From contig NZ_BJNZ01000009.1 in the NCBI RefSeq assembly GCF_006539945.1, positions 93,738 through 157,737 on the forward strand: a DNA stretch of 64,000 nt, written 5' to 3'. A program made the translations under genes and the position numbers. This DNA is from Cellulosimicrobium cellulans (GTDB lineage: Bacteria > Actinomycetota > Actinomycetes > Actinomycetales > Cellulomonadaceae). The notes beneath the pieces were generated by a model, which searched no databases, had not been told where the DNA came from, and saw nothing but the letters and a program-made list of their open reading frames with translations. This document shows positions 1 to 8,434 of this stretch, one piece after another (positions within the stretch are counted from its first letter, which is position 1; each line of letters begins with the position of its first letter).

Positions 1-2
1 TC

Positions 3-860
3 AGGGAGCGGCTGCGCGCCGCGGGCCTCGACGACGTGACCTCCGTCGAGCCGGTGAGCGGTGGGCTTGCCGCCACGGCCGGGCTGGCCCGGCGGGCCGT
101 CGGCGAGCCGTTGTTCGTCAAGGCGTTCGACGAGGACGCGCCGGGCGACGACGTCTTCAGCGTCGAGGCCGAGGGCCTGGCTGCGCTGCGCGCCGCCGGC
201 GTCGAGACCCCGGAGGTCGTCCACGCGGGCGCCGACCTGCTGGTGCTGTCGACGCTCGCTCCGCGGCCCTCGACCCCGGTCTTCTGGGAGCGGCTCGCCC
301 GCTCGCTGGCGCACCTGCACACCACGACGCGGAGCGACCGCTTCGGGTGGCACCAGGACGGCTGGCTCGGCCGCCGTCGGCAGGTGAACACCTGGACGGA
401 GGACGGCTTCGAGTTCTTCGCGGAGCACCGGCTGCTGCGCTGGCTCGACGAACCCCGGGTCCACGCCGCGCTCGACGCCGCGGACCGGGCAGCGCTCGAG
501 CGCCTGTGCGCGCGGCTCCCGGAGGTGCTGCCGGGAGGACCGGCCTGCCTGACGCACGGCGACCTGTGGGCGTCGAACGTCATGGCGACCGTCGACGGCC
601 ACCCGGCGCTGATCGACCCCGCCGTCTCCTACACGTGGGCGGAGGTGGACCTCGCCCACGTGTGGACGACCGCGCCCCCGCCCGAGGCCGGTGCCTTCTT
701 CGGGCTCTACGCGGAGCTCACGGGCCTCGACGACGACTGGCGCGCGCGCCTGCCCGTCGTCCAGCTCCGGCAGCACCTCGCCGTCATCGCGCAGTTCGAC
801 CCCGACTGGGGCGCGGCGGACGCCGTCCGCGCGACGCTGGCCCCCTTCCGGGCGCGCTGA
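3..860 (+). CDS. Fructosamine-3-kinase-family protein (5' end cut by window edge)
   Basis: The reading frame is open to the left edge, and the residues before the first internal GTG (position 36) read like the usual N-terminal helix, so the true start probably lies outside the window. The protein has the fructosamine/aminoglycoside kinase fold: an HGDLWASNV catalytic loop (Asp of HGD) near the middle and a downstream IDPAV metal-binding motif. Family members phosphorylate ketoamine (Amadori) adducts on proteins or small amines, which leads to deglycation in the cytoplasm. The substrate here is unknown. It converges on the phosphoribosyltransferase gene with an 18-bp gap. Confidence 0.8.
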   Translation, partial: RERLRAAGLDDVTSVEPVSGGLAATAGLARRAVGEPLFVKAFDEDAPGDDVFSVEAEGLAALRAAGVETPEVVHAGADLLVLSTLAPRPSTPVFWERLARSLAHLHTTTRSDRFGWHQDGWLGRRRQVNTWTEDGFEFFAEHRLLRWLDEPRVHAALDAADRAALERLCARLPEVLPGGPACLTHGDLWASNVMATVDGHPALIDPAVSYTWAEVDLAHVWTTAPPPEAGAFFGLYAELTGLDDDWRARLPVVQLRQHLAVIAQFDPDWGAADAVRATLAPFRAR

Positions 861-878
861 CCGACGACGGCCGTCGGC

Positions 879-1439
879 TCAGTCGTTCGGGCGGGACCGT
901 GCGCCCTCGACGGGCGGGTCGGCCGACCACGGGAACGTGATCCAGAGGTCGGTGTCCTTCCACCAGTAGTCCGGCTGGATGATCGTGCGCGGCTTGGTGT
1001 AGAGCACCGCCGACCGCGCCTCGGCGCCGTGGGTGCTCAGCATCTCCATGACCAGGGCGAGCGTGCGGCCCGAGTCCGCGACGTCGTCGACCACGAGCAC
1101 GTGCGCGCCCGGCAGGTCGGAGGTGTCCATGAGCGGCGGGAGCACGCGCGGGTCGGTGAGGGTCTGGCCGATGTCGGTGTAGAACTCGACGTTGAGCGTC
1201 CCGACGCCCTTGGTCCCCAGCGCGTACGCGACCGCGCCGCCGGGCAGGAGGCCGCCGCGCGCGACGGCGACGACGACCTCGGGGCGGAACCCGCTCGCGA
1301 CGACCTGCTCGGCGAGCTCGCGCGCGGCGACGCCGAAGGTCTCCCACGTGAGCACCTCGCGCTCGGGCGGGACGGCGGTGCTCGCCGACGGCGCGTCGTC
1401 GGGCACGGAGGGGACCGGGGTCGTGGAGGCGTCCGTCAT
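879..1439 (-). CDS. Phosphoribosyltransferase (xanthine/hypoxanthine type)
   Basis: This is a 186-residue cytoplasmic protein. The PRPP-binding motif VLVVDDVADSGRT is intact, preceded by a VVAVARGGLLPG segment typical of type I phosphoribosyltransferases. It probably converts a purine base plus PRPP to the nucleotide in salvage (Gpt/hypoxanthine-like); base specificity cannot be read from the sequence. I chose the ATG at 1439, which gives MTDAST, because the 36-codon upstream extension is Pro/Arg-rich and unlike the family. A strong hairpin (1534-1570) separates it from the upstream FKBP gene, so it is probably transcribed alone. Confidence 0.85.
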   Translation of the reverse strand: MTDASTTPVPSVPDDAPSASTAVPPEREVLTWETFGVAARELAEQVVASGFRPEVVVAVARGGLLPGGAVAYALGTKGVGTLNVEFYTDIGQTLTDPRVLPPLMDTSDLPGAHVLVVDDVADSGRTLALVMEMLSTHGAEARSAVLYTKPRTIIQPDYWWKDTDLWITFPWSADPPVEGARSRPND

Positions 1440-1533
1440 GGGTCGAGAGTACGTCGCGCGACACGCGGCCTCTGCCGGTCCAGGTCCCGGCGGTCCGGGA
1501 CACACGGCCCGGACCCGCGACCCGTACCGACGC

Positions 1534-1570
1534 GACGAGGGCCGCACCCCGGCGGGATGCGGCCCTCGTC
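1534..1570 (-). terminator. Intrinsic-type hairpin after FKBP lipoprotein gene
   Basis: A perfect 13-bp stem (arms 1534-1546 and 1558-1570) closes an 11-nt loop 25 bp beyond the stop codon of the FKBP gene. There is no U-tract, as is common in high-GC actinobacteria. Confidence 0.7.
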
Positions 1571-1594
1571 GTGCTGTGCCGGCTCGGTGCCGGA

Positions 1595-2578
1595 TCAGTA
1601 CGCCGCGAGGATGTCCACGACGAAGACGAGCGTCTCGCCCGCCAGCTCGTGCGTGTTCTCGTCGCTCTTCTCGCCGTACCCGAGCGACGCCGGGATGACG
1701 AGGAGCACCTGGCTCCCGACGGTCTGGCCGGACAGGCCCTGGGTCCAGCCGGCGACGACGCCGCTCAGCGGGAAGGTCGACGGCTCACCGCGGTCCCACG
1801 ACGAGTCGAACTGCTCGCCGTCGAGCTTCCAGCCGGTGTAGTGCGCGATGACGGTCTGGTCCTCGGTGACCTCGGGGCCGGTGCCCTTGATGAGCGGCTG
1901 CACGACCAGCTCGGTCGGCGCGGTGTAGCCCTCGGGGATCTCGATCGACGGCTTGCCCGAGTCGTCGAGCGTGACGACGGGCAGGCCCTCGGCAGGCGTC
2001 ACGGCCTCGCCCTCGGCGCGGTCCGGGACGTCCGCGGGGTCGGGAGCGACCGGGGCGTCCTTGACGGCCGTGACCTCGCCGACGGTGAGGATCGCCGTGC
2101 CGTCCTGACCGGGCGCGGCGAACAGGAAGCGGGTCCCGACCTTCTTGCCCACGAGCACCTCGATGAGCTGCGGGTACACGCTGTCGTCGAGCGGGACCGA
2201 CTGCGCCGAGTCGTCCTCCCAGGTCGACCCCACCTTGGAGCCGTCCGCGCCGGAGTACGCCGCCTGGTGCAGCGTGACCTCCTGGCCCTTGGCGATCTCG
2301 TCGCCGTCGCCGTCGTCCAGCGAGATCGCGGCCGCGCCCGACACCTCGAACGGCGTCTCGAACTCCACGGTGGGCTCGGCGCCCGGGTCGCCGGTGACCG
2401 TCACGGCCTCGAGCGCCGCGACGTCCTCGGGCGCCGACGTCGCGGCGTCCGCGCTGTCGGACTCGGACGGGCTCGGCGACGTCTCGTCGCCGGACCCGCC
2501 CTCCGACGAGCAGCCGGAGAGGACGAGGGCGGCGCCCAGGGTGAGCGCGGCGACGCCGCGCAGGGTGCGGTGCTTCAC
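1595..2578 (-). CDS. FKBP-type peptidyl-prolyl isomerase lipoprotein
   Basis: A 327-residue exported lipoprotein. The N-terminus has a Lys/Arg start, a hydrophobic stretch and the lipobox LVLSGC, followed by a Ser/Glu/Asp-rich linker. The C-terminal third (about 225-327) is a canonical FKBP domain (HYTGWKLDGEQFDSSW, then VAGWTQGL and IPASLGYGE). A more degenerate FKBP-like segment covers about 75-175. It should catalyse proline cis-trans isomerisation on proteins folding outside the membrane. The GTG at 2578 is chosen because it gives a proper signal peptide and has an AAGGA about 9 nt upstream; the open frame continues further upstream without coding character. Confidence 0.88.
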   Translation of the reverse strand: MKHRTLRGVAALTLGAALVLSGCSSEGGSGDETSPSPSESDSADAATSAPEDVAALEAVTVTGDPGAEPTVEFETPFEVSGAAAISLDDGDGDEIAKGQEVTLHQAAYSGADGSKVGSTWEDDSAQSVPLDDSVYPQLIEVLVGKKVGTRFLFAAPGQDGTAILTVGEVTAVKDAPVAPDPADVPDRAEGEAVTPAEGLPVVTLDDSGKPSIEIPEGYTAPTELVVQPLIKGTGPEVTEDQTVIAHYTGWKLDGEQFDSSWDRGEPSTFPLSGVVAGWTQGLSGQTVGSQVLLVIPASLGYGEKSDENTHELAGETLVFVVDILAAY

Positions 2579-2827
2579 GAGGGGGGTCCTTCGGGTCGGT
2601 GGGACGGCGCGGGGCCGTCGGGTCTGGGCCGCACCCCGCAGGACGGCGGTCGTCGGCGTCCCGGGTCGGGGCCGCCTCGCGTCCGCACGCCGGGTGCAGC
2701 ACCGGCGCGGACACTCTAGCGGTCCTGCCTGGGCACCCGCTGGGAGCCTCCGGCCCGGCGGCTGCGCCGGACCGTCGTCCCGCCCGTCGGCAGCCCCCGC
2801 GCGCGGCGCCCGGGGGAGAATGGGCGC

Positions 2828-3133
2828 ATGCCGTCCCGTCGACCGTCCCGCAAGCGACCCTGGGGAGCGGAGCCCGCGCCCCTCGACCTGGACCGTGCCC
2901 TCGGCGGCGCGCGGCGCGAGTCCGGGGCCGACGGCGAGTGGCAGGTCCGGACCGTGCGCGGCGGGTCCAAGACGTACCTGTGCCCGGGGTGCAACCAGGA
3001 GATCCCGCCCGGGACGGGCCACGTCGTGGCGTGGCAGGAGGACTCGTTCTTCGGCGCCGAGACGGCGCTCGACCACCGCCGGCACTGGCACACGTCGTGC
3101 TGGCAGGCGCGTGGGCGCCGTCGCCCGCGGTAG
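2828..3133 (+). CDS. Conserved small actinobacterial protein with CxxC/HxxxxC metal-site pattern
   Basis: A 101-residue protein with a basic N-terminus (PSRRPSRKR) and a C-terminal half holding CPGC, then HRRHWHTSC, a spacing that suggests a zinc-ribbon-like site. Similar small proteins are widespread in actinobacteria next to alpha/beta hydrolases and are often given misleading names. I do not know its function. A GGGGGAG Shine-Dalgarno precedes the ATG. It is followed 32 bp later by a hydrolase gene that has its own leaderless promoter. Confidence 0.75.
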   Translation: MPSRRPSRKRPWGAEPAPLDLDRALGGARRESGADGEWQVRTVRGGSKTYLCPGCNQEIPPGTGHVVAWQEDSFFGAETALDHRRHWHTSCWQARGRRRPR

Positions 3134-3151
3134 TGGTCCGCGTGGACAAAC

Positions 3152-3157
3152 TAGGCT
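3152..3157 (+). promoter_or_regulatory. -10 element (TAGGCT) of a probable leaderless promoter
   Basis: TAGGCT lies 8 nt before the ATG at 3166 and no Shine-Dalgarno is present, so transcription should begin at or next to the start codon. The -35 is not obvious. Confidence 0.5.
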
Positions 3158-3165
3158 CGACCCTG

Positions 3166-4023
3166 ATGAGCACCGCACCCGATCCCACGCCCGCCGGAGC
3201 CGACGCACCGGCCGGTCCGACCCCCATCCGGTCCCTGACGGTCCTGCCCGCACGGCGCGAGGACGTCGAGCTGCACACGGCGGACGGGCTGACGCTCGTC
3301 GGCGAGCTCGCGCTCCCCGCGGACCGCGACCCTGCCGCGACCCTCGTGACCCTGCACCCGCTGCCGACGCACGGCGGCTACATGGACTCGCACGTGTACC
3401 GGAAGGCGGCGTGGCGCCTGCCTGCCCTGGCGGACCTCGCGGTGCTGCGGTTCAACACGCGCGGGACGTCGTCGCCGCGCGGGACGAGCGAGGGGACGTT
3501 CGACGGCGGCGACGCCGAGCGCTTCGACGTCGCCGCGGCCATCGAGCTCGCGGAGTTCCGCGATCTCCCGCACCGCTGGCTCGTCGGGTGGTCGTTCGGG
3601 ACGGAGCTCGCGCTCAAGCACGGGACCGACCCGGCCGTGGAGGGCGCGATCCTGCTGTCGCCGCCGCTGCACCGCGCGACGGACGAGGACCTCGACCGGT
3701 GGGACGCGTTCGGCAAGCCGCTCGTGGTGCTCGTGCCCGAGCTCGACGACTACCTGCGCCCCGACGAGGCGCGGCGACGCTTCGCGCGCGTGCGCAACGC
3801 CGAGGTGATCGGCGTCGACGGCGCCAAGCACCTGTGGGTGGGGGAGCCGTCCGTGCGGCGTGTGCTCGACGAGATCGTCGGCCACGTCCGGCCCGGGTTC
3901 CCGCTGCCGCTGCCGACCGAATGGTCCGGCGACGGGACCGGGGCCGTGACGGCCGAGCGCGACACCGCCGACTCCGACCAGGCGAGCTACGACGCGAGCC
4001 GGTCGGACGGCGTCGACGACTGA
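3166..4023 (+). CDS. Alpha/beta hydrolase
   Basis: A 285-residue cytoplasmic alpha/beta-hydrolase-fold protein. It has an HPLPTHGG segment after the first strands, the nucleophile elbow GWSFGTE (catalytic Ser), an acidic residue in PELDDYL and a C-terminal His in GAKHLWVG. The C-terminal 40 residues are acidic and low-complexity. The family resembles dienelactone-hydrolase/esterase proteins found throughout actinobacteria. The substrate is unknown. The start is set by the leaderless promoter. Confidence 0.8.
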   Translation: MSTAPDPTPAGADAPAGPTPIRSLTVLPARREDVELHTADGLTLVGELALPADRDPAATLVTLHPLPTHGGYMDSHVYRKAAWRLPALADLAVLRFNTRGTSSPRGTSEGTFDGGDAERFDVAAAIELAEFRDLPHRWLVGWSFGTELALKHGTDPAVEGAILLSPPLHRATDEDLDRWDAFGKPLVVLVPELDDYLRPDEARRRFARVRNAEVIGVDGAKHLWVGEPSVRRVLDEIVGHVRPGFPLPLPTEWSGDGTGAVTAERDTADSDQASYDASRSDGVDD

Positions 4024-4103
4024 CACCCCGGCGGGACGGGCGAAGCCGTGGCACGGTGGGACGAGACCGGACGACGACCGAGGCGCGACCTGAGGAGGAC
4101 GAC

Positions 4104-4892
4104 GTGACGACGGCCCCGCTCGAGACCTTCACGCTGCGCGAGGGGTACGGGACCCCGCTCGTGCTGCTGCACGGCTTCCCCCTGGACCACCGCATGTGGG
4201 CCGACGTCGCGGCCGCGCTGCCGGGCGACCCCACCGTCGTCGCCGTCGACCTCCCGGGGCTCGGTGCGAGCCCGCTGGCGGGCGGTCCGGCGTCCATCGA
4301 CGCCGCCGCCGACGCCACCGCCGCCGCGCTCACCGCGGCGGGGATCACGCGCGCGGTCGTCGCCGGGCTGTCGATGGGGGGTTACGTCGCCCTCGCGCTC
4401 GCGGAGCGGCACCCCGACCTGGTGGCCGGCCTCGGGCTCGTGGACACCAAGTCGACGGCCGACACCGACGAGGCCGCCGCCAACAGGCTACGCATCGCGG
4501 ACGACGCCGCGCGGTCCCAGACCGTCGACGCCGTCCTCGGCATGCCGGGCGTGATGCTCGGCGAGACGAGCAAGGCCGTGCGCAGGCACCTCACCGCGAG
4601 GCTCGAGGAGTGGATCCGCGGCCAGCGGCCCGACGGCGTCGCGTGGTCGCAGCGCGCGATGGCGGCCCGGCCGGACCGCACCCACGTCCTCGAGGCGTTC
4701 GCCGGCCCGGTGGCCGTCGTCGTGGGGGAGGAGGACGCGATCACGCCCGCGGCCGAGGCGGAGCACATGGCCGACGCCGCGCCCGACGCGCAGCTGGTCC
4801 TCGTGCCCGGCGCCGGGCACATGAGCGCGGTCGAGGACCCGGCGGCCGTCGCAGACGCCCTGGCCGACCTCCTGGCCCGCGCCGCAGCCTGA
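4104..4892 (+). CDS. Alpha/beta hydrolase (esterase/enol-lactonase-like)
   Basis: A 262-residue alpha/beta hydrolase. HGFPLDHRMW provides the oxyanion region, GLSMGGYVA holds the nucleophilic Ser, an Asp lies in VGEEDAITP, and the catalytic His is in GAGHMSAVE. The arrangement matches 3-oxoadipate enol-lactonase-like and non-haem peroxidase-like hydrolases, but no pathway neighbours support a specific substrate. The GTG start at 4104 is preceded by a strong GAGGAGGA at 4092-4099. It converges on the 4932-5378 gene across a hairpin. Confidence 0.85.
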   Translation: MTTAPLETFTLREGYGTPLVLLHGFPLDHRMWADVAAALPGDPTVVAVDLPGLGASPLAGGPASIDAAADATAAALTAAGITRAVVAGLSMGGYVALALAERHPDLVAGLGLVDTKSTADTDEAAANRLRIADDAARSQTVDAVLGMPGVMLGETSKAVRRHLTARLEEWIRGQRPDGVAWSQRAMAARPDRTHVLEAFAGPVAVVVGEEDAITPAAEAEHMADAAPDAQLVLVPGAGHMSAVEDPAAVADALADLLARAAA

Positions 4893-4905
4893 CCGGGCGG
4901 GCCGT

Positions 4906-4921
4906 CCCCGGCGTGCCGGGG
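4906..4921. terminator. Bidirectional hairpin between convergent genes
   Basis: The core stem is CCCCGGC (4906-4912) with GCCGGGG (4915-4921). Imperfect pairing extends outward to about 4891-4932. It sits exactly between the hydrolase (plus) and the 148-residue protein (minus). Confidence 0.55.
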
Positions 4922-4931
4922 CCGCCGTCGG

Positions 4932-5378
4932 TCAGCGCCTGTCGAGCACCAGCGCGAGCGCGTCCGCGAGGTCGATCGACTCGCCGTCCCGGCCGCCCTT
5001 GCCCAGCACGAGCGGCGGGTCCGACGGCTCGACGTCCACCCCGCGCAGCCGCCCCAGCACGGTGCCGGGCACCCCGAGGACGTAGAACTCCCCGTCCTCG
5101 CCGACGGCGACGCTGCGGTTGCGGCGCAGGTACCAGCCCTTGAGCGGGGTCCGGTACGTGGCGCTGCCGTCGAACGACCGGGCACGCAGCGGCTCGGGCG
5201 CGAGGCCGCGCTCACGAGCGCGCACCACGAACTCGGCGAGGAGCGCGCGCGCTGCGGCGCTCTCCCGCGCCCGCTGGCGGTCGAGCTCGCGTTGCTGGTG
5301 CGCGGCGGCCTCGGTCCGCTGCCGACGCCAGTCGTCGGCAGCGGAACCGGTGCGGCCCGAGGGGTCCGCGGAGGACAC
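4932..5378 (-). CDS. Conserved actinobacterial hypothetical protein
   Basis: A 148-residue protein with an Arg/Glu/Gln-rich helical N-terminal half (about 15-60) followed by a beta-rich domain (YRTPLKGWYLRRNRSVAVGEDGEFYVL, then GGRDGESIDLADAL). I do not recognise a defined function. It starts with GTG only 3 bp after the stop codon of the coiled-coil gene, so the two are almost certainly co-transcribed, which suggests but does not prove a role linked to polar growth or envelope organisation. Confidence 0.7.
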   Translation of the reverse strand: MSSADPSGRTGSAADDWRRQRTEAAAHQQRELDRQRARESAAARALLAEFVVRARERGLAPEPLRARSFDGSATYRTPLKGWYLRRNRSVAVGEDGEFYVLGVPGTVLGRLRGVDVEPSDPPLVLGKGGRDGESIDLADALALVLDRR

Positions 5379-5381
5379 CGG

Positions 5382-6821
5382 TCAGGCCGGCGCGGGGGCG
5401 TCGGACTCGGACTCGGACTCGACCTCGGCCTTCGCCTGACCGGCCGAGCCACGCTTCGTCGAGGCGCCCGACCGGTCCTGCTGGGCCGGCTCCTCGGCGA
5501 CGACCGGGAACTCCGCCGTCATGAGCGTCGCCGCCCGCGCCTGCTGCGCGGGCGTGCCCGCGGGCACGGCCGGCTTCTTCGTGGCGGGAGCCTTCGCGGC
5601 CTCGGCCTCGCCGCCGAGGAGCCCCCGCAGCTCGTCGAGGTAGGTGTTGATCGAGTCGTGCTGGCGCGTGAGGTCCTCGAGCTGGCGCTGGGCCACGTTG
5701 CGCTGCTGCTCGGCCTCCGCCTTCGCGTCGCTCACCGTCTGGTCCGCGAACGACCGCGCCTCGGCGACGATCTGGTCGGCGTTGCGACGGGCCGTCGACA
5801 TGAGGTCCTTGACGTACGCGTCGGACTCCCGGCGGACCTTCTCGGCCTGCTCCAGCGCGAGCGCGACGCGCTTCTCGGCCTCCGCCGCGTGCTCCTCTGC
5901 CGTGGAGACCAGCTTCTCCGTCTCGGCCTTGGCGGCGGCGTGCCGCTCCGCGTTCTCGCGCTCCGCCTCCTCGCGGCGGCGCACGACCTCGAGCTCGGCG
6001 TCGGCGAGGGCGGTGCGGGCCTTGTCGCGCAGCTCCTCCATCTCCGACGTGACCGCGTTGGCGGCCTCGGTCGCCTTGCGCTGCGCCTCGTCGACCTGGC
6101 GCTGCGCCTCGCGGCGCGCGTTCTCCAGGAGCTCGGCGGACTCGCGCTCGGCGGACTCGCGCTGGGCGGCGGTCTCCGCCGCCACACGGGCGCGCAGCTC
6201 GGCGGCCTCGCGCTCGGTGGTGACGCGCAGCTCCGTCGTCTCGCGCTCCGCCGTCGCCTTCAGCGTCCCGAGCTCGCGCTCGAGCGACGCGCGGCGCTCG
6301 CTCTCCTCGGTGGCGATGGCGCTCTGGATGCGCGCGGCCTCGCGCTCGGCGGAGCCGACGAACTCCTCGGCCCGGCGCTGCGCGCTGAGCAGCGTGCCCT
6401 CGGCCTCCGAGGCGCTCGTGGCGCGGATCTCCTCGGACTCGAGCCGCGCGCTGTTGAGGAGCTCGGCGACCTCGTTCTCGGCGCGGGAGCGCACCTGCCC
6501 GGCCGACAGCTTGGCACGCGCCATGATGTCGGCGGCCTGGGCGTTGGCCTGGGAGAGGATGTCCGCGGACTGCTCCTCCGCGGAGCGCATGAGCTGCTCG
6601 ATGCGGGAGCCGAGGCCGGCGTACGAGGGGCGTTCGGCCTCGCGGAGCTGCCGCTGCGCGTCGGAGAGCTCGCTCGTGAGCTGCATGGCGCGGGCGTCCG
6701 CGGCCTCGACGCGCGAGCGCGCGTCCTCCACGGCCTTCTCCAGCTTGGCGAGCTGGGCCTCGACCTGGACGCGGTCGTAGCCGCGCATCGTGATGGGGAA
6801 GAGCGTGCGCTCGTCGGACAC
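5382..6821 (-). CDS. DivIVA/FilP-like long coiled-coil protein
   Basis: A 479-residue protein made almost entirely of Ala/Glu/Arg/Gln heptads. The N-terminus (FPITMRGYDRVQVEAQL) matches the start of DivIVA/FilP/Scy-type proteins, where an RGYD motif precedes the first coiled coil. The coiled coil runs to about residue 400 and is followed by an Ala/Pro/Lys-rich and finally acidic tail (ESESESD). Family members form intracellular filaments or polar scaffolds that guide cell-wall growth. The GTG at 6821 is chosen because GGAGG lies 8 nt upstream; the longer frame is non-coding in character. The downstream partner is the 148-residue gene 3 bp away. Confidence 0.82.
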   Translation of the reverse strand: MSDERTLFPITMRGYDRVQVEAQLAKLEKAVEDARSRVEAADARAMQLTSELSDAQRQLREAERPSYAGLGSRIEQLMRSAEEQSADILSQANAQAADIMARAKLSAGQVRSRAENEVAELLNSARLESEEIRATSASEAEGTLLSAQRRAEEFVGSAEREAARIQSAIATEESERRASLERELGTLKATAERETTELRVTTEREAAELRARVAAETAAQRESAERESAELLENARREAQRQVDEAQRKATEAANAVTSEMEELRDKARTALADAELEVVRRREEAERENAERHAAAKAETEKLVSTAEEHAAEAEKRVALALEQAEKVRRESDAYVKDLMSTARRNADQIVAEARSFADQTVSDAKAEAEQQRNVAQRQLEDLTRQHDSINTYLDELRGLLGGEAEAAKAPATKKPAVPAGTPAQQARAATLMTAEFPVVAEEPAQQDRSGASTKRGSAGQAKAEVESESESDAPAPA

Positions 6822-7195
6822 GTCGATGACCTCCGGTGCTGGTTCGTCGCGGCGTCCGCCGCCGGGCGGCGTCCCTCGCGAGGAGGGAGGGCGCGGCGGT
6901 CGTGCCACGGCCCCGCCGTGCTCCGACCAGGATACGGGGATCGGGCTGTCCTGAATACCCGGATTGGAGCAGGTGAGACGATGGTCGCAGTGCTGCGGGA
7001 CGGACGGCGCAGGGCGAGGGGCAGGCCGGTCCGGCGGCGTCGCGCGCGCCCTCCCTGAAGGTCGGCTGACGAGCGTGGGACCGTGGGGAGAGGGCCTCGT
7101 GAACGGATCGTGAGGATCCGCGCCCGATCCCCCGCGGTCGATCGACGAGGGGTTTCGCACCTATTCTGGAACGTCGATCGACGAAGGGAAGCTCG
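6822..7195. other. Divergent intergenic region
   Basis: These 374 bp lie between the coiled-coil gene and the membrane-protein gene, so promoters for both should be here. A TATTCT at 7162-7167 is a fair -10 for the rightward gene. I see no convincing gene, repeat or RNA in it. Confidence 0.4.
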
Positions 7196-8434
7196 GTGCT
7201 GCAACGAATCATCGCCGCCCTCCTGCTCGTGGGAGGGCTGGTGGCCGTCGGCCTCGGCGTCGCGTCCGCCACGGTGTGGCGGGACAGCGACACGGTCGTG
7301 GCGACCACGGCCTACACGGGGGACGGCACCATGCTCGTCACCGAGCCCGGGGTCCTGGACCTCGTGGCCGAGGACGTGACGATCCGTGCCACGGCACCGG
7401 GCGAGCAGCAGGTCACCCTCGCGATCGGGCGCGAGGTCGACGTGACCGGCTGGGTCGGGGAGGACGCCCACGGCGTCGTCACCGGGCTCAGCGACTGGGA
7501 CGCGCTCGCGACCCGCGCGGCCGAGCCGGCCGCCGCGGAGGAGCCCGCCGAGGGCGAGACGCCCGCGGAGGGCGAGAGCCCCGCCGAGGGGGAGACCCCG
7601 GCCGAGGACGCGCCCGCCGAGGCCGAGACGCCTGCCGAGGGTGAGGCCGCCGAGGGGGAGACCCCGGCGGACGGCGAGACCCCCGCCGAGGGCGAGACGC
7701 CGGCCGAGACCGCCGTCGTCGGCGTCGACCCCGCCGGGTCGGACATGTGGTTCGAGGAGTCGACGGGCGCGGGCTCGGCGAGCCTGCGCTGGTCAGACCA
7801 GCCCGGCCGCTGGCAGCTGCTCGTGGCCGGCGTCGGGGAGGGTGCCGTCGCCCCGACGCTCGAGCTCTCCTGGCCGCGCCAGGTCGAGACCCCGTTCCTG
7901 TGGCCGGGCGTCATCGGCGGTGCGGTCCTCATCCTCCTGGGCCTCGGCATCGGCGCGGCGAGCATGCGACCGAAGCGCCGCGGCCCGTCGGGGCGCGGCA
8001 CCGCGACGTCAGCCACTCCGGCGGTCGCCCCGGCCGCGGCCGCGCCGGGAACGTCGTCGGGCGATCGCGACGACGACGCGTCCGACGGCGAGGTGCCGAC
8101 CGACACCGCGCAGGTGCGCATGCTCACGCGGCGCGAGCTGCGCGAGCGCGAGGAGGCGGACCGTCTCGCCCAGCAGCAGTCCCGCGCCCAGAAGCCGCGG
8201 CGCGCGTGGCTCACCGGCCAGATCCCGATCGTCGCGCGGGGCGAGCGGCGGCCCAAGACCGCGGCGCAGCCGGCCGTCGACGCGGCGGACGGGCACCCGA
8301 CCACCCAGGACAGCGCGACGACGCGTGCCGACGCCTGGCGTCGGGCGTGGGGATTCACGCCGGGCAGCACGGGGACGAGCGAGGCGCCCGACCCGCAGCG
8401 CGACACGGACGAGACGAAGGACAGCACCCGATGA
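7196..8434 (+). CDS. Two-pass membrane protein with PAEGET-repeat linker
   Basis: A 412-residue protein with an N-terminal membrane segment (about 4-26), an extracytoplasmic part, a second membrane segment (about 238-262, GVIGGAVLILLGLGIGAAS) and a long basic/acidic cytoplasmic tail. Residues about 115-172 are a low-complexity run of PAEGET-type hexapeptides, probably a flexible spacer in the envelope. The function is unknown. It overlaps the following lipoprotein gene by four bases (ATGA), and a thioredoxin/TPR gene follows, so the three may act together at the membrane. The start is GTG after GAAGGGAAG. Confidence 0.75.
   Translation: MLQRIIAALLLVGGLVAVGLGVASATVWRDSDTVVATTAYTGDGTMLVTEPGVLDLVAEDVTIRATAPGEQQVTLAIGREVDVTGWVGEDAHGVVTGLSDWDALATRAAEPAAAEEPAEGETPAEGESPAEGETPAEDAPAEAETPAEGEAAEGETPADGETPAEGETPAETAVVGVDPAGSDMWFEESTGAGSASLRWSDQPGRWQLLVAGVGEGAVAPTLELSWPRQVETPFLWPGVIGGAVLILLGLGIGAASMRPKRRGPSGRGTATSATPAVAPAAAAPGTSSGDRDDDASDGEVPTDTAQVRMLTRRELREREEADRLAQQQSRAQKPRRAWLTGQIPIVARGERRPKTAAQPAVDAADGHPTTQDSATTRADAWRRAWGFTPGSTGTSEAPDPQRDTDETKDSTR

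Noticed and set aside
2579..3253. N-terminal extension of the FKBP gene up to 3253
   Set aside because: It is Arg/Pro-rich shadow sequence overlapping two genes on the other strand. A lipoprotein signal peptide begins precisely at the GTG at 2578.
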